From: JASHVB01 sp035523995
GTDB lineage: Bacteria; Pseudomonadota; Alphaproteobacteria; Acetobacterales; Acetobacteraceae
Assembly: GCA_035523995.1 (NCBI GenBank)
Contig: DATKPQ010000019.1
Span: forward strand, 1 to 64,000
Reading direction: 5' to 3'
DNA length: 64,000 nucleotides
Shown here piece after piece: positions 53,432-62,256 of the stretch. The translations under genes and the position numbers were made by a program. The notes under the pieces were generated by a model. That model worked only from the letters and a program-made list of their open reading frames with translations. It searched no databases and was not told the origin of the DNA. Positions within the stretch are counted from its first letter, which is position 1. Every line of letters begins with the position of its first letter.

Positions 53432-54910
53432 ATGGCCATTCCCCTGAGCGTCGACACCATTGGCAACCTGTCGCCCACAATCGCGGTGCCGCGCTACGAC
53501 CTTGCGCGACGCCACGTCGGCATCGTGCATCTCGGCCTGGGCGGTTTCCACCGCGCGCACATGGCCCGTTACACACACGAATTGATGCAACAAGATCCGG
53601 CCGCACTGGGATGGGCCATTGCCGGCGCCGGCCTGCTGCCTGCCGACAAGCGAATGGCGGAGAGCCTCGGGCCACAGGATGGTCTCTATTCGCTGATCGA
53701 ACGCGGTGGCGACCGCGAGACCGTGGCGGTGATCGGTTCCATCGCCGAGATCATTTATGCCGGGGATTCCAGCGCGGCGTTGCTGAATGCGATTGCGAAT
53801 CCCCGGGTGCGCATCGTCAGCCTCACCGTCACCGAGAACGGCTATTGCCTGAACCCGGCGACACGGCAATTCGATCCCGACCATCCGTTAATCCGCGCCG
53901 ATCTTGCCACCCCCGAGGCTCCGCGCAGCGCGATCGGCATCATCGTCGAGTCCTATCGCCGGCGGATGGACGCGCAACTTCCGCCCTTCACCGCGTTGAC
54001 CTGCGACAACATCCAGCACAACGGCAATGTGCTGCGCGCAGCAGCACTGGCCCTGGCGAAGCTGCGCGATCCGTCGCTGGCAACATGGATCGAGGCGAAC
54101 GGGTCATTTCCCAACACCATGGTGGATCGCATCACGCCGGTGACTGCGGTGGAGGACATTGTGTACTTGGAGCAGAAGTACGGAATTGCGGATCGTTGGC
54201 CAGTGGTGTGCGAGGATTTTACCCAATGGGTGATCGAGGATCGCTTCGTCGCCGGCCGTCCCGCCTGGGAAAATGTCGGCGCACAGTTCGTACCCGACGT
54301 GACGCCGTATGAGATGATGAAGCTGCGGCTGTTGAACGGCAGCCATCTGGCGGTCGCGGCGCTGGGGCGTCTGGCGGGCTATACCTACATTCATGAGACG
54401 ATGCAGGACTACCTGTTGCGCCGGCTGATGGCAGCGTTGATGGACCGTGAAACCGGTCCGACCCTGCCTCCGGTGCCAGGCATCGACCTCGCCGACTACA
54501 AGCGGACATTGATCGCGCGCTTCGCCAATCCGGCGATCCGCGACACGGTGGAACGTGTGAACACGGATGCGCCGCTGAACGTATTGGTGGTGCCGATCAT
54601 GGCGCGCTTGGAGATGAATGGTTCCGTCGACCTGCTGGCACTGTCGCTGGCCGGCTGGATTCGGCGCGTGCGTGGCGTGGATGAGCAATGGCAACCGATC
54701 GACGTGCGGCATCCGTTGGCGGCACTGCTGCGGGACAAGGCCGAGCAAGGCGGGCCAGACCCCGCACCAGTGCTGTCGATCACGTCCCTGTTCGGATCGC
54801 TGGGACAGGATCAGCGGCTCGTCGTTCCGCTGCGGCGCTGGCTGGGGTCGCTGTACGACGTGGGCGCGCGGCGGACCTTGGCGTTAGCGGCCGGGGAGTT
54901 GAAGATTTGA
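53432..54910 (+). CDS. Mannitol dehydrogenase family protein
   Basis: A 492-aa long-chain polyol dehydrogenase (oxidises mannitol, sorbitol or arabinitol to the ketose with NAD(P)+). N-terminal Rossmann motif GIVHLGLGGFHRAHMARYTH, TENGYCLNP, TCDNIQHNGNVLR, and the C-terminal substrate-domain KLRLLNGSHLAVAALGRLAG with the catalytic Lys. It is the last gene of the polyol uptake cluster, 184 bases after permease 2. Substrate among polyols is not decided by sequence. Confidence 0.93.
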   Translation: MAIPLSVDTIGNLSPTIAVPRYDLARRHVGIVHLGLGGFHRAHMARYTHELMQQDPAALGWAIAGAGLLPADKRMAESLGPQDGLYSLIERGGDRETVAVIGSIAEIIYAGDSSAALLNAIANPRVRIVSLTVTENGYCLNPATRQFDPDHPLIRADLATPEAPRSAIGIIVESYRRRMDAQLPPFTALTCDNIQHNGNVLRAAALALAKLRDPSLATWIEANGSFPNTMVDRITPVTAVEDIVYLEQKYGIADRWPVVCEDFTQWVIEDRFVAGRPAWENVGAQFVPDVTPYEMMKLRLLNGSHLAVAALGRLAGYTYIHETMQDYLLRRLMAALMDRETGPTLPPVPGIDLADYKRTLIARFANPAIRDTVERVNTDAPLNVLVVPIMARLEMNGSVDLLALSLAGWIRRVRGVDEQWQPIDVRHPLAALLRDKAEQGGPDPAPVLSITSLFGSLGQDQRLVVPLRRWLGSLYDVGARRTLALAAGELKI

Positions 54911-55377
54911 ATTTTCACCAGTCTGCTTGAGAGTCCCGGTCTTGTAGGCCAATCTCGGCTCAGGCGGCGAGCCGCAAGGCGACCATCTTGTTGGTGTCGT
55001 GTCGAGATGTACGGTCTCGTCCTGTTGCGTGGGCCGGCGGTCGAGTTGCCACGGCGCGATCGGCCTGTGGTGCCGGCCGGCCATGACAGCGCACAGCGAA
55101 GAAAGCGAGCCCTGGTGTAAACCTCACAACCTCTGTTCCTTCCATGCACCAATTCGGTGCGGCCTCCGCCGCACGGGTTATGGAATGACGACACAACGGC
55201 CATGAAACGGGACAGAGCGACGGACGGCGGCGCGCGCAAGAATCCCCAGCAACACCCATGCATCTATTTGGCCCCGTGTGGAGCAGCCAGGCCACGCGAC
55301 ATTGCAGCGCAATGCGAGACAATGGCGCATTCATTGGACGTAAGACGCCGTCGGGAGACCGCCCAAGGCGTTATCGG
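54911..55377. other. Gap between convergent dehydrogenase and tyrA
   Basis: 467 bases with no supported gene. Short frames on both strands (e.g. 54999-55205 plus) have no recognisable product, and I see no strong terminator hairpin. Confidence 0.5.
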
Positions 55378-56265
55378 CTACGCCTGCTTCAGCTCGATCA
55401 AACTCCGCCTGATCTTTCGCCCGCGCTCAACCTTGTCCTCGATATACGCCGCATCGCCCCAGCGCACTGCGCGTGCCATCGCCTGCGCGTCCTCGGTAAA
55501 GCGCGCCAGCATCTCCAGCAGCGCCTCGCGATTGTTCAGGAAGATATCGCGCCACATTACCGGGTCGCTGGCCGCGATGCGCGTAAAGTCGCGGAAGCCG
55601 GAGGCGGCGAAGTTCAGCACCTCCTGCTTGCTCTGCGCCTCCAGATCGTCAGCGGTGCCGCAGATGGTGAAGGCGATCAGGTGCGGCAGATGCGATACGA
55701 TCGCCAGCACGCGGTCATGATGCGCGGGCTCCATCGTCTCGATCATGGAGCCGCAGCGGCGCCACAACTCGGCGACCCTCTCCACCGCATCGGGATCGGT
55801 GCCGGGGGGCGGAGTCAGCAGCGTCCAGCGGCCCTGGAACAGAGTGGTGAAGCCGGCATCGGGGCCGGAATATTCGGTGCCGGCGACAGGATGGGCGGGC
55901 ACAAAATGTACGCCCCCTGGTACCAAAGGCCCAACGTCGCGAATCACCGACTGCTTGGTGGATCCCACATCCGTCAGGATTGCGCCGGGCGCGAGATGTG
56001 GGGCGATGCGCGTGGCGAGGTCGGCGAAGGCACCAACCGGGGCGGCCAGCATCACACAATCGGCGCCTGCCACCGCGCGGGTGGGATCGATTTCGATCCG
56101 GTCGGCGAAACCAAGCTGCACCACGCGGTCCAGAGTCTTCTGCGTGCGGGCGTTCACCACAATCTCGGCGGCGATGTCGCCGCGCTCGCGCGCGATGCGA
56201 GCGACGGAACTGCCGATCAGGCCTATGCCGAGGAGAGTGAGGCAGCGGAACAGGGGTTCAGTCAT
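55378..56265 (-). CDS. tyrA: Prephenate/arogenate dehydrogenase
   Basis: A 295-aa dehydrogenase of tyrosine synthesis (TyrA/TyrC, cyclohexadienyl type). Rossmann motif LLGIGLIGSSVARIA, then LAAPVGAF, LTDVGSTKQSV and the substrate motif PAHPVAGTEYSGPDAGF with the catalytic His, plus VSHLPHLIAFT and FRDFTRIAASDPVMW. No ACT or chorismate mutase domain is fused. It follows hisC by 43 bases on the same strand. Confidence 0.93.
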   Translation of the reverse strand: MTEPLFRCLTLLGIGLIGSSVARIARERGDIAAEIVVNARTQKTLDRVVQLGFADRIEIDPTRAVAGADCVMLAAPVGAFADLATRIAPHLAPGAILTDVGSTKQSVIRDVGPLVPGGVHFVPAHPVAGTEYSGPDAGFTTLFQGRWTLLTPPPGTDPDAVERVAELWRRCGSMIETMEPAHHDRVLAIVSHLPHLIAFTICGTADDLEAQSKQEVLNFAASGFRDFTRIAASDPVMWRDIFLNNREALLEMLARFTEDAQAMARAVRWGDAAYIEDKVERGRKIRRSLIELKQA

Positions 56266-56308
56266 GGAGAACTGCTTTTCTCTCGCATAGTGGGGGCGCG
56301 CAGCGGCC

Positions 56309-57427
56309 TCACCTGACCTCTCCCGCGGCCGCGACCGCGGGATATTGCTGTATGAACGCGGTCAGTCCCTCGACAACCGCCTGTACTTCCTCGCCCAATC
56401 CCACCGTAATCCGCAGGCAGTGCGGCAGGCCGTAGCCGCGAACGCCACGCACGATGATGCCGCGCTTGCGCAGGAACGCGTCAGCCTCTTCGGCTTCCTC
56501 CGGCGTACCGAAATCCGCGAGTACGAAATTTCCCTCACTCGGCCAGACCTTGAGGCCCGCCGCGGCCAGTCCGGCGGCCAGCTTTGGCCGCCATTCGGCA
56601 TTGTGGTCGCGGCCCTTCTCCACCCAGCCCGGTTCGGCCAATGCCGCAATCGCTGCCGCCTGCGCTGCTACGGACACATTGAACGGGCCGCGTGTCCGGT
56701 TCAGCACATCGATCGCATCGGGAGTGCCGTAGCACCAGCCAATGCGCATGCCGCCCAGGCCGAACACTTTCGAAAACGTCCGCGTCATCACCGTGTTGCC
56801 GGTGGCGTCGACCAATTTGACTCCAGGATCGTAGTCCGGCCGCGTTACATATTCCGCGTAAGCGGCATCAAGTACCAGCAGCACCTCCGGCGGCAGGTTG
56901 GCGTGCAAACGAGCCACCTCGCCGTACGGCAGCATCGAGCCGGTGGGGTTGTTGGGGTTCGCGAGGAACATCAGCCGCGTCGCCGGCGATACCGCGGCCA
57001 GCATCGCATCAACGTCCGCGGTCAGATTGCGCTCTGGCACCTTGATCACCCGACTGCCGGCATAAGTTCCCGCGATGAAATAAATCGAGAAACCGTGCGC
57101 CGACATCACGATGTCCCGGCCCGGTCCACCATAGGCCAGGCACAGCTGGTAGATCAGGTCATCGGAACCGGCGCCGCAGACAATGCGTGCCGGATCAAGG
57201 CTCCAGCGCCGGCCGATCGCTTCCCGCAACGCATCGGCGCCGCCATCGGGATAGCGGAACACGTCCTCTGCCACGCGGCGGATCGCCGCCTGTGCGCCTG
57301 GCGGCACGCCGAATGCACCTTCATTCGAAGACAGCTTGATCGTGCGGTTGATGCCGGGCAGTTCCGATTCCCCACCGATATAGGGTGAGATCGTCAGTAC
57401 CTCCGGCCGCGGGCGCGGCGTGGTCAT
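56309..57427 (-). CDS. hisC: Histidinol-phosphate/aromatic aminotransferase
   Basis: A 372-aa class I/II PLP aminotransferase with FLANPNNPTGSMLPYGEV, LDAAYAEYV and the Schiff-base Lys220 in TRTFSKVFGLGGMRIGW. Lying between chorismate mutase and tyrA, it probably also transaminates aromatic keto acids or prephenate, as HisC homologues in this context do. Start overlaps the chorismate mutase stop (ATGA). Confidence 0.92.
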   Translation of the reverse strand: MTTPRPRPEVLTISPYIGGESELPGINRTIKLSSNEGAFGVPPGAQAAIRRVAEDVFRYPDGGADALREAIGRRWSLDPARIVCGAGSDDLIYQLCLAYGGPGRDIVMSAHGFSIYFIAGTYAGSRVIKVPERNLTADVDAMLAAVSPATRLMFLANPNNPTGSMLPYGEVARLHANLPPEVLLVLDAAYAEYVTRPDYDPGVKLVDATGNTVMTRTFSKVFGLGGMRIGWCYGTPDAIDVLNRTRGPFNVSVAAQAAAIAALAEPGWVEKGRDHNAEWRPKLAAGLAAAGLKVWPSEGNFVLADFGTPEEAEEADAFLRKRGIIVRGVRGYGLPHCLRITVGLGEEVQAVVEGLTAFIQQYPAVAAAGEVR

Positions 57428-58323
57428 GCGACCCCACCGACCGGCACGGCATAGCCGCCGAGCACCAGCGGCGGACGCATCGCCGCCACCGCTTGCAGCC
57501 GCGCATCATCGGCGCCCACGTGCCCGTTCACTTCCACCAGTCCATGCACCACGCGTGCGCCACGATCGCGGCGCAGCAACACCATGCCAGGCGAAAATCC
57601 AGCGGCGGCAAGGGCACTGTTCAGGCGCGCGCGGCTGACATCCTCATCCAGTTCCAATCCCAACAACGAGCGATCTTGCCCGCTGGCATCTGGCGGAAAC
57701 GGCGCAACCACAAAAGCCTGGACAGCCGGGCTGCCTTCAGGCCGCGGCGTCCAGAACGGCAGCCGTGCGACGACGTGAATGTCCGGATGCAGCAGCGTGG
57801 TCCACCATCCCTCGGTCTCCGAGGGCAGGGGCAGGATGGCAATCGATGCGGCGCCGGATGCGAGATCGGCGATCGCCTGCGATGCGCTGTGATGCGCGCG
57901 CAGCGGCGTCAGCGCCCCATATTGCTCGCGCGCGAGCTGCGTGTAGTCCGCGCCGGGATCGGGATCGTAAACGGCCAGGGCAAAGCCGCCTTGCATGGAC
58001 GTGGTCGCAGCCAGCAGCTCTCGCCACATCCGGTACAGCGCCTGCGGCGGCAGCGAGCCTTGATGGCGTGCGAGCAAGCGGCGGATGATGGAAGCCTCAC
58101 GGCCTGGGCGCAGCGCGCTGCGCTTGCCGGCTTGTGCCACCGCCTCGACGACCCGGGCGCGGCGCATGAGCAGGTCGTGCATCGCATCGTCGATTGTGTC
58201 CAGTTCTGCCCGCAAGGCGGCAAGCCCGTTCGCCGGCCCGCTGCGCCAGCCATCGATGGCGGGTGCATCCTCGGAGTCCGTGGTCGCTGGCGGGGTAGCT
58301 TCGAAGGGGATGGGGCTCGACAT
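57424..58323 (-). CDS. Chorismate mutase with degenerate prephenate-dehydratase-like region
   Basis: A 299-aa protein. Residues 34-115 form an AroQ-type chorismate mutase (LAALRAELDTIDDAMHDLLM, then RRARVVEAVAQAGK). Residues 115-220 resemble the periplasmic-binding fold of prephenate dehydratase, and 225-285 an ACT domain (GLELDEDVSRARLNSALAAA, VHGLVEVNGHVG). The dehydratase NxTRF catalytic motif is absent (the nearest stretch is VQAFVVAPF). So this looks like a P-protein that kept mutase activity only. ATG 58323 is chosen; an upstream in-frame extension to 58479 is unsupported. First gene of the CM-hisC-tyrA operon. Confidence 0.8.
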   Translation of the reverse strand: MSSPIPFEATPPATTDSEDAPAIDGWRSGPANGLAALRAELDTIDDAMHDLLMRRARVVEAVAQAGKRSALRPGREASIIRRLLARHQGSLPPQALYRMWRELLAATTSMQGGFALAVYDPDPGADYTQLAREQYGALTPLRAHHSASQAIADLASGAASIAILPLPSETEGWWTTLLHPDIHVVARLPFWTPRPEGSPAVQAFVVAPFPPDASGQDRSLLGLELDEDVSRARLNSALAAAGFSPGMVLLRRDRGARVVHGLVEVNGHVGADDARLQAVAAMRPPLVLGGYAVPVGGVA

Positions 58324-58547
58324 TGCTTCAGCCGGAGAGGGGCGAAACAGATAGCCCTCCGGGTTCGGCCTCGCAATCAGCGCCGCCGCCTCGACGGCGG
58401 CAAGCGTATCGGTCGCCCATACGTCCGCCCGGACACCGTTGTCGCGGCCGGCCCCTGCCCTGGGCGGACAGTGAGCCATTTGGGAAAATCCCAGTCGTAA
58501 TCTGCGATGTCATAGATCGGCGAGGCGGCAACGGGGCTGTGACAGGG

Positions 58548-58564
58548 GCACCCGCATCGGGTGC
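58548..58564 (+). promoter_or_regulatory. Hairpin in the leader of the cold-shock gene
   Basis: GCACCCG-CAT-CGGGTGC is a perfect 7-bp stem with 3-base loop followed by TATTAATTT, about 75 bases before the TTG start. It could be a leader structure controlling the cold-shock mRNA or a weak terminator. Confidence 0.4.
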
Positions 58565-58638
58565 TATTAATTTGGCTTCAGGTTGCCTAAAGTGGGTACC
58601 GGTTCCGACCCACAGCAACCCAAAAGGACAGCGGTACT

Positions 58639-59301
58639 TTGCGTTCCCCAAAAGACAATCGCCGGCAATGGCAGTCACGCCGGCGCGGCTTCGACGACGA
58701 CAATTTCTACGGCAATGCGCCCTCGCCGGTCCCGCTGCCGTCCTTCGCGCCCGCATCGTCCGGGCCCGAGCTGACCGCCACGGTAAAATGGTTCAACCCG
58801 GACAAGGGCTTCGGCTTTGCCGCGCTAGCCGATGGGTCGGGTGACGTGTTCCTGCACGCAAATACATTGCAGGCCGCCGGGCGGCAGAGCGTCCAACCCG
58901 GCACGACCCTGCGCGTTCGCGTGGTCGCCGGGCAGAAGGGGCGGCAGGTCGAGCAAGTGCTCTCGGTGGACGAGAGTACCGCCGAGCCGGAGCAACCCCG
59001 CCGGCCGCACTATGGCCAAGGTGGTGGTGGTGGTGGCGGTGGCGGGGGGCGTCCGCCGGGCGGCCCGCGCCGCCAACCCGATCTCAGCACGGCAGTGGAG
59101 ATGCTGGGGACGGTAAAGTGGTACGATCCGGCCAAGGGCTTCGGCTTCATCACACCGCAGGAAGGCGGCCGGGACGTCTTCGTCCATGCCACGGCGCTGG
59201 AACGTGCCGGGCTCGGCCCGTTGCAGGAGCGCCAATCGGTGCGGATGGGTGTCGTCCAGGGCGCAAAGGGTCCGGAAGTCGGCACTATCGAGCTGGTTTA
59301 G
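58639..59301 (+). CDS. Two-domain cold-shock protein
   Basis: A 220-aa RNA-binding protein with two cold-shock domains. CSD1 at 46-110 and CSD2 at 154-220, each with RNP1 (KGFGF at 56-60 and 165-169) and RNP2 (DVFLH at 69-73, DVFVH at 178-182). A poly-Gly linker (about 128-136) encoded by a GGT/GGC microsatellite and a basic N-terminus join them. TTG is the only start: the frame has a TAA just upstream and no ATG or GTG before CSD1; AAGGA lies 10 bases before. Double-CSD proteins are typical of alphaproteobacteria. Confidence 0.87.
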   Translation: MRSPKDNRRQWQSRRRGFDDDNFYGNAPSPVPLPSFAPASSGPELTATVKWFNPDKGFGFAALADGSGDVFLHANTLQAAGRQSVQPGTTLRVRVVAGQKGRQVEQVLSVDESTAEPEQPRRPHYGQGGGGGGGGGGRPPGGPRRQPDLSTAVEMLGTVKWYDPAKGFGFITPQEGGRDVFVHATALERAGLGPLQERQSVRMGVVQGAKGPEVGTIELV

Positions 59302-59392
59302 CCGGGTCGGGGAGGGCTGACGGCCCTCCCGACTGCGCGAAGTTGCGCAGATTTATACTGTCCCCAAGCACGATTCATGCCATAGTCGAGAA

Positions 59393-59626
59393 ATGACCGA
59401 GATTTCCTATCGCGTGGTGCCTCGCGGCAAGAATGGGTTCGACGTTGAGATGGAAAAGCCGGGCGGTCGCAAACAGACCGTGCCGGGATTCCGCAGCGAA
59501 CATGAAGCCGATGCCTGGATCGTGCAGGCCAAGCGCATGATCCGCGAAGCCGCGCCCTGGGCGCCGCCTACCCCGCGGAAACCGACCCCGCCAACACCCG
59601 TCGCGACGCCAAAGGCTTCGTCCTGA
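59393..59626 (+). CDS. Small conserved-looking hypothetical protein
   Basis: A 77-aa cytoplasmic protein: beta-type start (EISYRVVPRGKNGFDVEMEK), a helix (SEHEADAWIVQAKRMIREAA) and a Pro-rich tail. The pattern recalls DUF2188-like small proteins but I cannot assign it. A TATACT -10-like box is at 59354. It lies 91 bases after the cold-shock gene. Confidence 0.65.
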   Translation: MTEISYRVVPRGKNGFDVEMEKPGGRKQTVPGFRSEHEADAWIVQAKRMIREAAPWAPPTPRKPTPPTPVATPKASS

Positions 59627-59766
59627 CCCGGCTTTGCATTCGCAGCGCGCTGCCGCACCGCTTGAGTCGGTAATTGGGGCCGGAAGCGGATCTTTACAAT
59701 TCCTCAATTTTCTGCTGGCATAACGGTTCGCTCGTGTCAGACGGTAGTCGTTGAGGGGGAGTAGAC

Positions 59767-60231
59767 ATGACGGACAGCATCATGCGGCGCGGCGTGGCGG
59801 CAGGCTTGGCTGGCGGAGCCGCTGAAGTTCTCTGGGTGGCCGCTTATGGCGCTGTCACCGGAACATCCGTCGTTGCGATCGCCCGAGGGGTGACCGCTGC
59901 CCTGGTACCCGGCCTGGCATCGCTGCCGTGTGCCCCGGTCGTCGGTATTGCGCTTCATATGGCTCTGGCGGTCGGACTTGGCATTGCCGTCGCGACGGCA
60001 TTTCGCGCGCCGCTCCTGCGCGTGGTGGGCCCGTGGTCCATGAGCTTGCTGGTAGTGCTCGTGCTTGGCGCGGTGTGGTCCTTCAATTTCCTGGTTTTGC
60101 TCCCTCACGTCGATCCTGGCTTCGTGACGCTGCTGCCAATGGCGGTCACGCTTGCCTCCAAGCTGTTGTTCGGTGTCAGCGCCGCGGCCGTCTTGCGTGG
60201 CGGGCGGCCTGCACGCGTCAGTTCGATCTGA
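59767..60231 (+). CDS. Small integral membrane protein
   Basis: A 154-aa protein with four predicted transmembrane helices (AAGLAGGAAEVLWVAAYGA; VGIALHMALAVGLGIAVATA; SMSLLVVLVLGAVWSFNFLV; VTLASKLLFGVSAAAVL). A strong GAGGGGGAG precedes the ATG. I do not recognise a functional family. Confidence 0.75.
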   Translation: MTDSIMRRGVAAGLAGGAAEVLWVAAYGAVTGTSVVAIARGVTAALVPGLASLPCAPVVGIALHMALAVGLGIAVATAFRAPLLRVVGPWSMSLLVVLVLGAVWSFNFLVLLPHVDPGFVTLLPMAVTLASKLLFGVSAAAVLRGGRPARVSSI

Positions 60232-60387
60232 TCCTCTCGACGATCGTTCGAAGTAAGCCGGAGCCGGGCTTGACCCCGGCGCTCGTGCTTGACTGATCGG
60301 GTTTGGTTCGCGCAACCCGGCTTGTGTACAGATGGTCGGGTCGAGCCCCCATAGGGGCCAACTTGAACCGGGCGTTGCACTGCTCCC

Positions 60388-60497
60388 GTCATGGCCGGCT
60401 TTGAGCCGGCCATCTGCCCGAGCGAATAGGGCACGTTCGCACGCCAAAGGCGACCGATCGGCAGTGCGTAGATGGCCGGCTCAGGGTCGGCCATGAC
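60388..60497. repeat. REP-like family 2 inverted pair
   Basis: GTCATGGCCGGCTTTGAGCC then GGCCATC (60388-60414) faces the inverse form GATGGCCGGC-TCAGGGTCGGCCATGAC (60471-60497). Each arm is itself a hairpin. It lies between the membrane-protein gene and the urt promoter, in a 600-bp gap that otherwise has no supported gene. Confidence 0.75.
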
Positions 60498-60673
60498 GAT
60501 GTAGAATTGACAATCTGCCGCTGCCTTTCCCGCTGCGGTTGGCCGAGGCAGCCACGCCCGGACCAGCCAACAATCTGACTTGTTTTTGGGCGAGATCGTC
60601 AGAGAATGCCTTCACCAGTGGCAATATAGCCTTCGTCCCGCGCCGCGATGCGCGCGCCCCTTCCCGAAATGAC

Positions 60674-60690
60674 TTGGCACGTCCATTGCA
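60674..60690 (+). promoter_or_regulatory. Sigma-54 (-24/-12) promoter of the urt operon
   Basis: TTGGCAC-GTCCA-TTGCA matches the sigma-54 consensus TGGCACN5TTGC exactly, with GG (60676-60677) and GC (60688-60689) separated by 10 bases. A start near 60700 precedes urtA. This fits nitrogen control through NtrC; I could not find a clear NtrC palindrome upstream. Confidence 0.8.
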
Positions 60691-60741
60691 CTTCGGTCGC
60701 TATGCCGGGGGAAAAGCCCTGACAGCACGTGACCGATCGGA

Positions 60742-60761
60742 ACAGAGAGGGGACCTCTCAC
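60742..60761 (+). promoter_or_regulatory. Hairpin over the upstream urtA ribosome site
   Basis: GAGAGG-GGA-CCTCTC is a small perfect stem that buries the Shine-Dalgarno-like sequence just before the alternative ATG 60762. If that start is used, translation may be damped; if ATG 60831 is used, this is only part of the leader. Confidence 0.35.
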
Positions 60762-60830
60762 ATGTCGTCCGAAACGGGGAAACGCCCGGCTGTCGCGCAA
60801 CCAATGGGAACGGGAAACAGGACGCAGGCT

Positions 60831-62183
60831 ATGACATCCACCGATAACAACGTGTCGCGCCGAAAGCTTGGCAAGCTCGGCGTCGCTGCTGCGACGGTTG
60901 CGGCGCTGGGCGCAGTGAAGGCCGCCAGTACCCCCGCGCGCGCCCAGGCCCCCGCCATTACCGGCAACGCGCCCATCAAGGTGGGCATCCTGCATTCGCT
61001 CTCCGGCACGATGGCGATCAGCGAGACCCCCCTGAAGGAGGTCATGATGATGCTGATCGAGCATCAGAACGCCATGGGCGGCGTCATGGGGCGCAAGATC
61101 GAGCCGGTTGTCGTCGATCCCGCCTCCAACTGGCCGTTGTTTGCAGAGAAGACACGCCAGCTTCTGTCCGTGGACAAAGTCGCCGCGATTTTCGGCTGCT
61201 GGACGTCCGTCTCGCGCAAGTCGGTGCTGCCCGTGCTCGAGGAGCTGAACGGCATTCTGTACTATCCGGTGCAGTACGAAGGCCAGGAGTGCAGCCGCAA
61301 CGTATTCTACACCGGCGCCGCGCCAAACCAGCAGGCAATCCCGGCGGTCGATTACCTGATGAATGAACTCGGCGTGAAGCGCTGGGTTCTGGAAGGCACG
61401 GACTACGTCTATCCGCGCACCACCAACCAGATTCTGGAAGCGTATCTGCACCTGAAGGGCTTCGCGCCCGACGACATCCTGATCAACTACACCCCGTTCG
61501 GCTTCTCCGACTGGCAGAACGAGGTGGCGAAAATCAAGCAGTTCGGCAACGCCGGCAAGAAGACCGCGGTCGTGTCTACGATCAACGGCGACGCCAATGT
61601 GCCGTTCTATAAGGAACTCGGCAATCAGGGCCTTAAGGCGACAGATATCCCGGTGATGGCGTTCAGCGTCGGCGAGCAAGAACTGGCAGGCTTGGATACC
61701 AGGCCGCTGGTGGGCCACATGGCGGCGTGGAACTACTTCGAAAGCGTGCGTACCCCTGAGAACCGCGCATTCATCGCCGAGTGGCACAAGTTCATCGGCA
61801 ATCCGAAGCGCGTCACCAACGACCCGATGGAAGCTCACTATATCGGCTTCAACATGTGGGTGAAGGCGGTGAAGAAGGCGCAAGCGATCGACGCCAATTC
61901 GGTCATCGACGCGATGATCGGCGTTACTGCGCCCAACCTGTCGGGCGACTACGCGGCATTGATGCCGAACCACCACCTGACCAAGCCGGTTCTGATTGGC
62001 GAGATCGAGCCGAACGGCCAGTTCAACATCGTCTCGCGCACGCCGGGGCTGATCGTGGCACAGGAATGGTCGCCATATATCGAGGCGACCAAGGATCTGA
62101 TTGGAGATTGGCGCCCGCCGATGAGTTGCGGTGCGTTCAACGTGGCAACCGGCAAGTGCACCGGTGGCGGCAAGAAGGCCTGA
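60831..62183 (+). CDS. urtA: Urea ABC transporter substrate-binding protein
   Basis: Periplasmic binding protein for urea (or short amides). From ATG 60831 it has 450 aa with a Tat signal (VSRRKLGKLGVAAATVAALG, Arg10-Arg11, cleavage ARAQA). UrtA features include KVGILHSLSGTMAISETPLK, AAIFGCWTSVSRKSVLPVLE, YPVQYEGQECSRNVFYTG, GTDYVYPRTTNQILEAYL and the Cys-rich end MSCGAFNVATGKC. AGGA lies 8 bases before 60831; ATG 60762 and GTG 60729 are longer alternatives. urtB follows; the rest of the operon lies beyond the window. Confidence 0.93.
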   Translation: MTSTDNNVSRRKLGKLGVAAATVAALGAVKAASTPARAQAPAITGNAPIKVGILHSLSGTMAISETPLKEVMMMLIEHQNAMGGVMGRKIEPVVVDPASNWPLFAEKTRQLLSVDKVAAIFGCWTSVSRKSVLPVLEELNGILYYPVQYEGQECSRNVFYTGAAPNQQAIPAVDYLMNELGVKRWVLEGTDYVYPRTTNQILEAYLHLKGFAPDDILINYTPFGFSDWQNEVAKIKQFGNAGKKTAVVSTINGDANVPFYKELGNQGLKATDIPVMAFSVGEQELAGLDTRPLVGHMAAWNYFESVRTPENRAFIAEWHKFIGNPKRVTNDPMEAHYIGFNMWVKAVKKAQAIDANSVIDAMIGVTAPNLSGDYAALMPNHHLTKPVLIGEIEPNGQFNIVSRTPGLIVAQEWSPYIEATKDLIGDWRPPMSCGAFNVATGKCTGGGKKA

Positions 62184-62201
62184 CCGTCTGCTTGCCGTGA
62201 C

Positions 62202-62232
62202 GGGGGCGGCCGTTTCCTCCCCGGCCGCCCCC
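62202..62232 (+). terminator. GC hairpin between urtA and urtB
   Basis: GGGGGCGGCC (62202-62211) and GGCCGCCCCC (62223-62232) form a 10-bp stem with an 11-base loop and no T-run. Between a binding-protein gene and its permease such stems usually protect the upstream mRNA and lower downstream expression. Confidence 0.6.
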
Positions 62233-62256
62233 GATTGCTTTCACCGAGGCGCAGCG

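Noticed and set aside
60240..60330. tRNA-like stretch with a GGTTCGCGCAACC loop
   Set aside because: The flanks do not form an acceptor stem or anticodon arm; it is part of repeat-like palindromic sequence.
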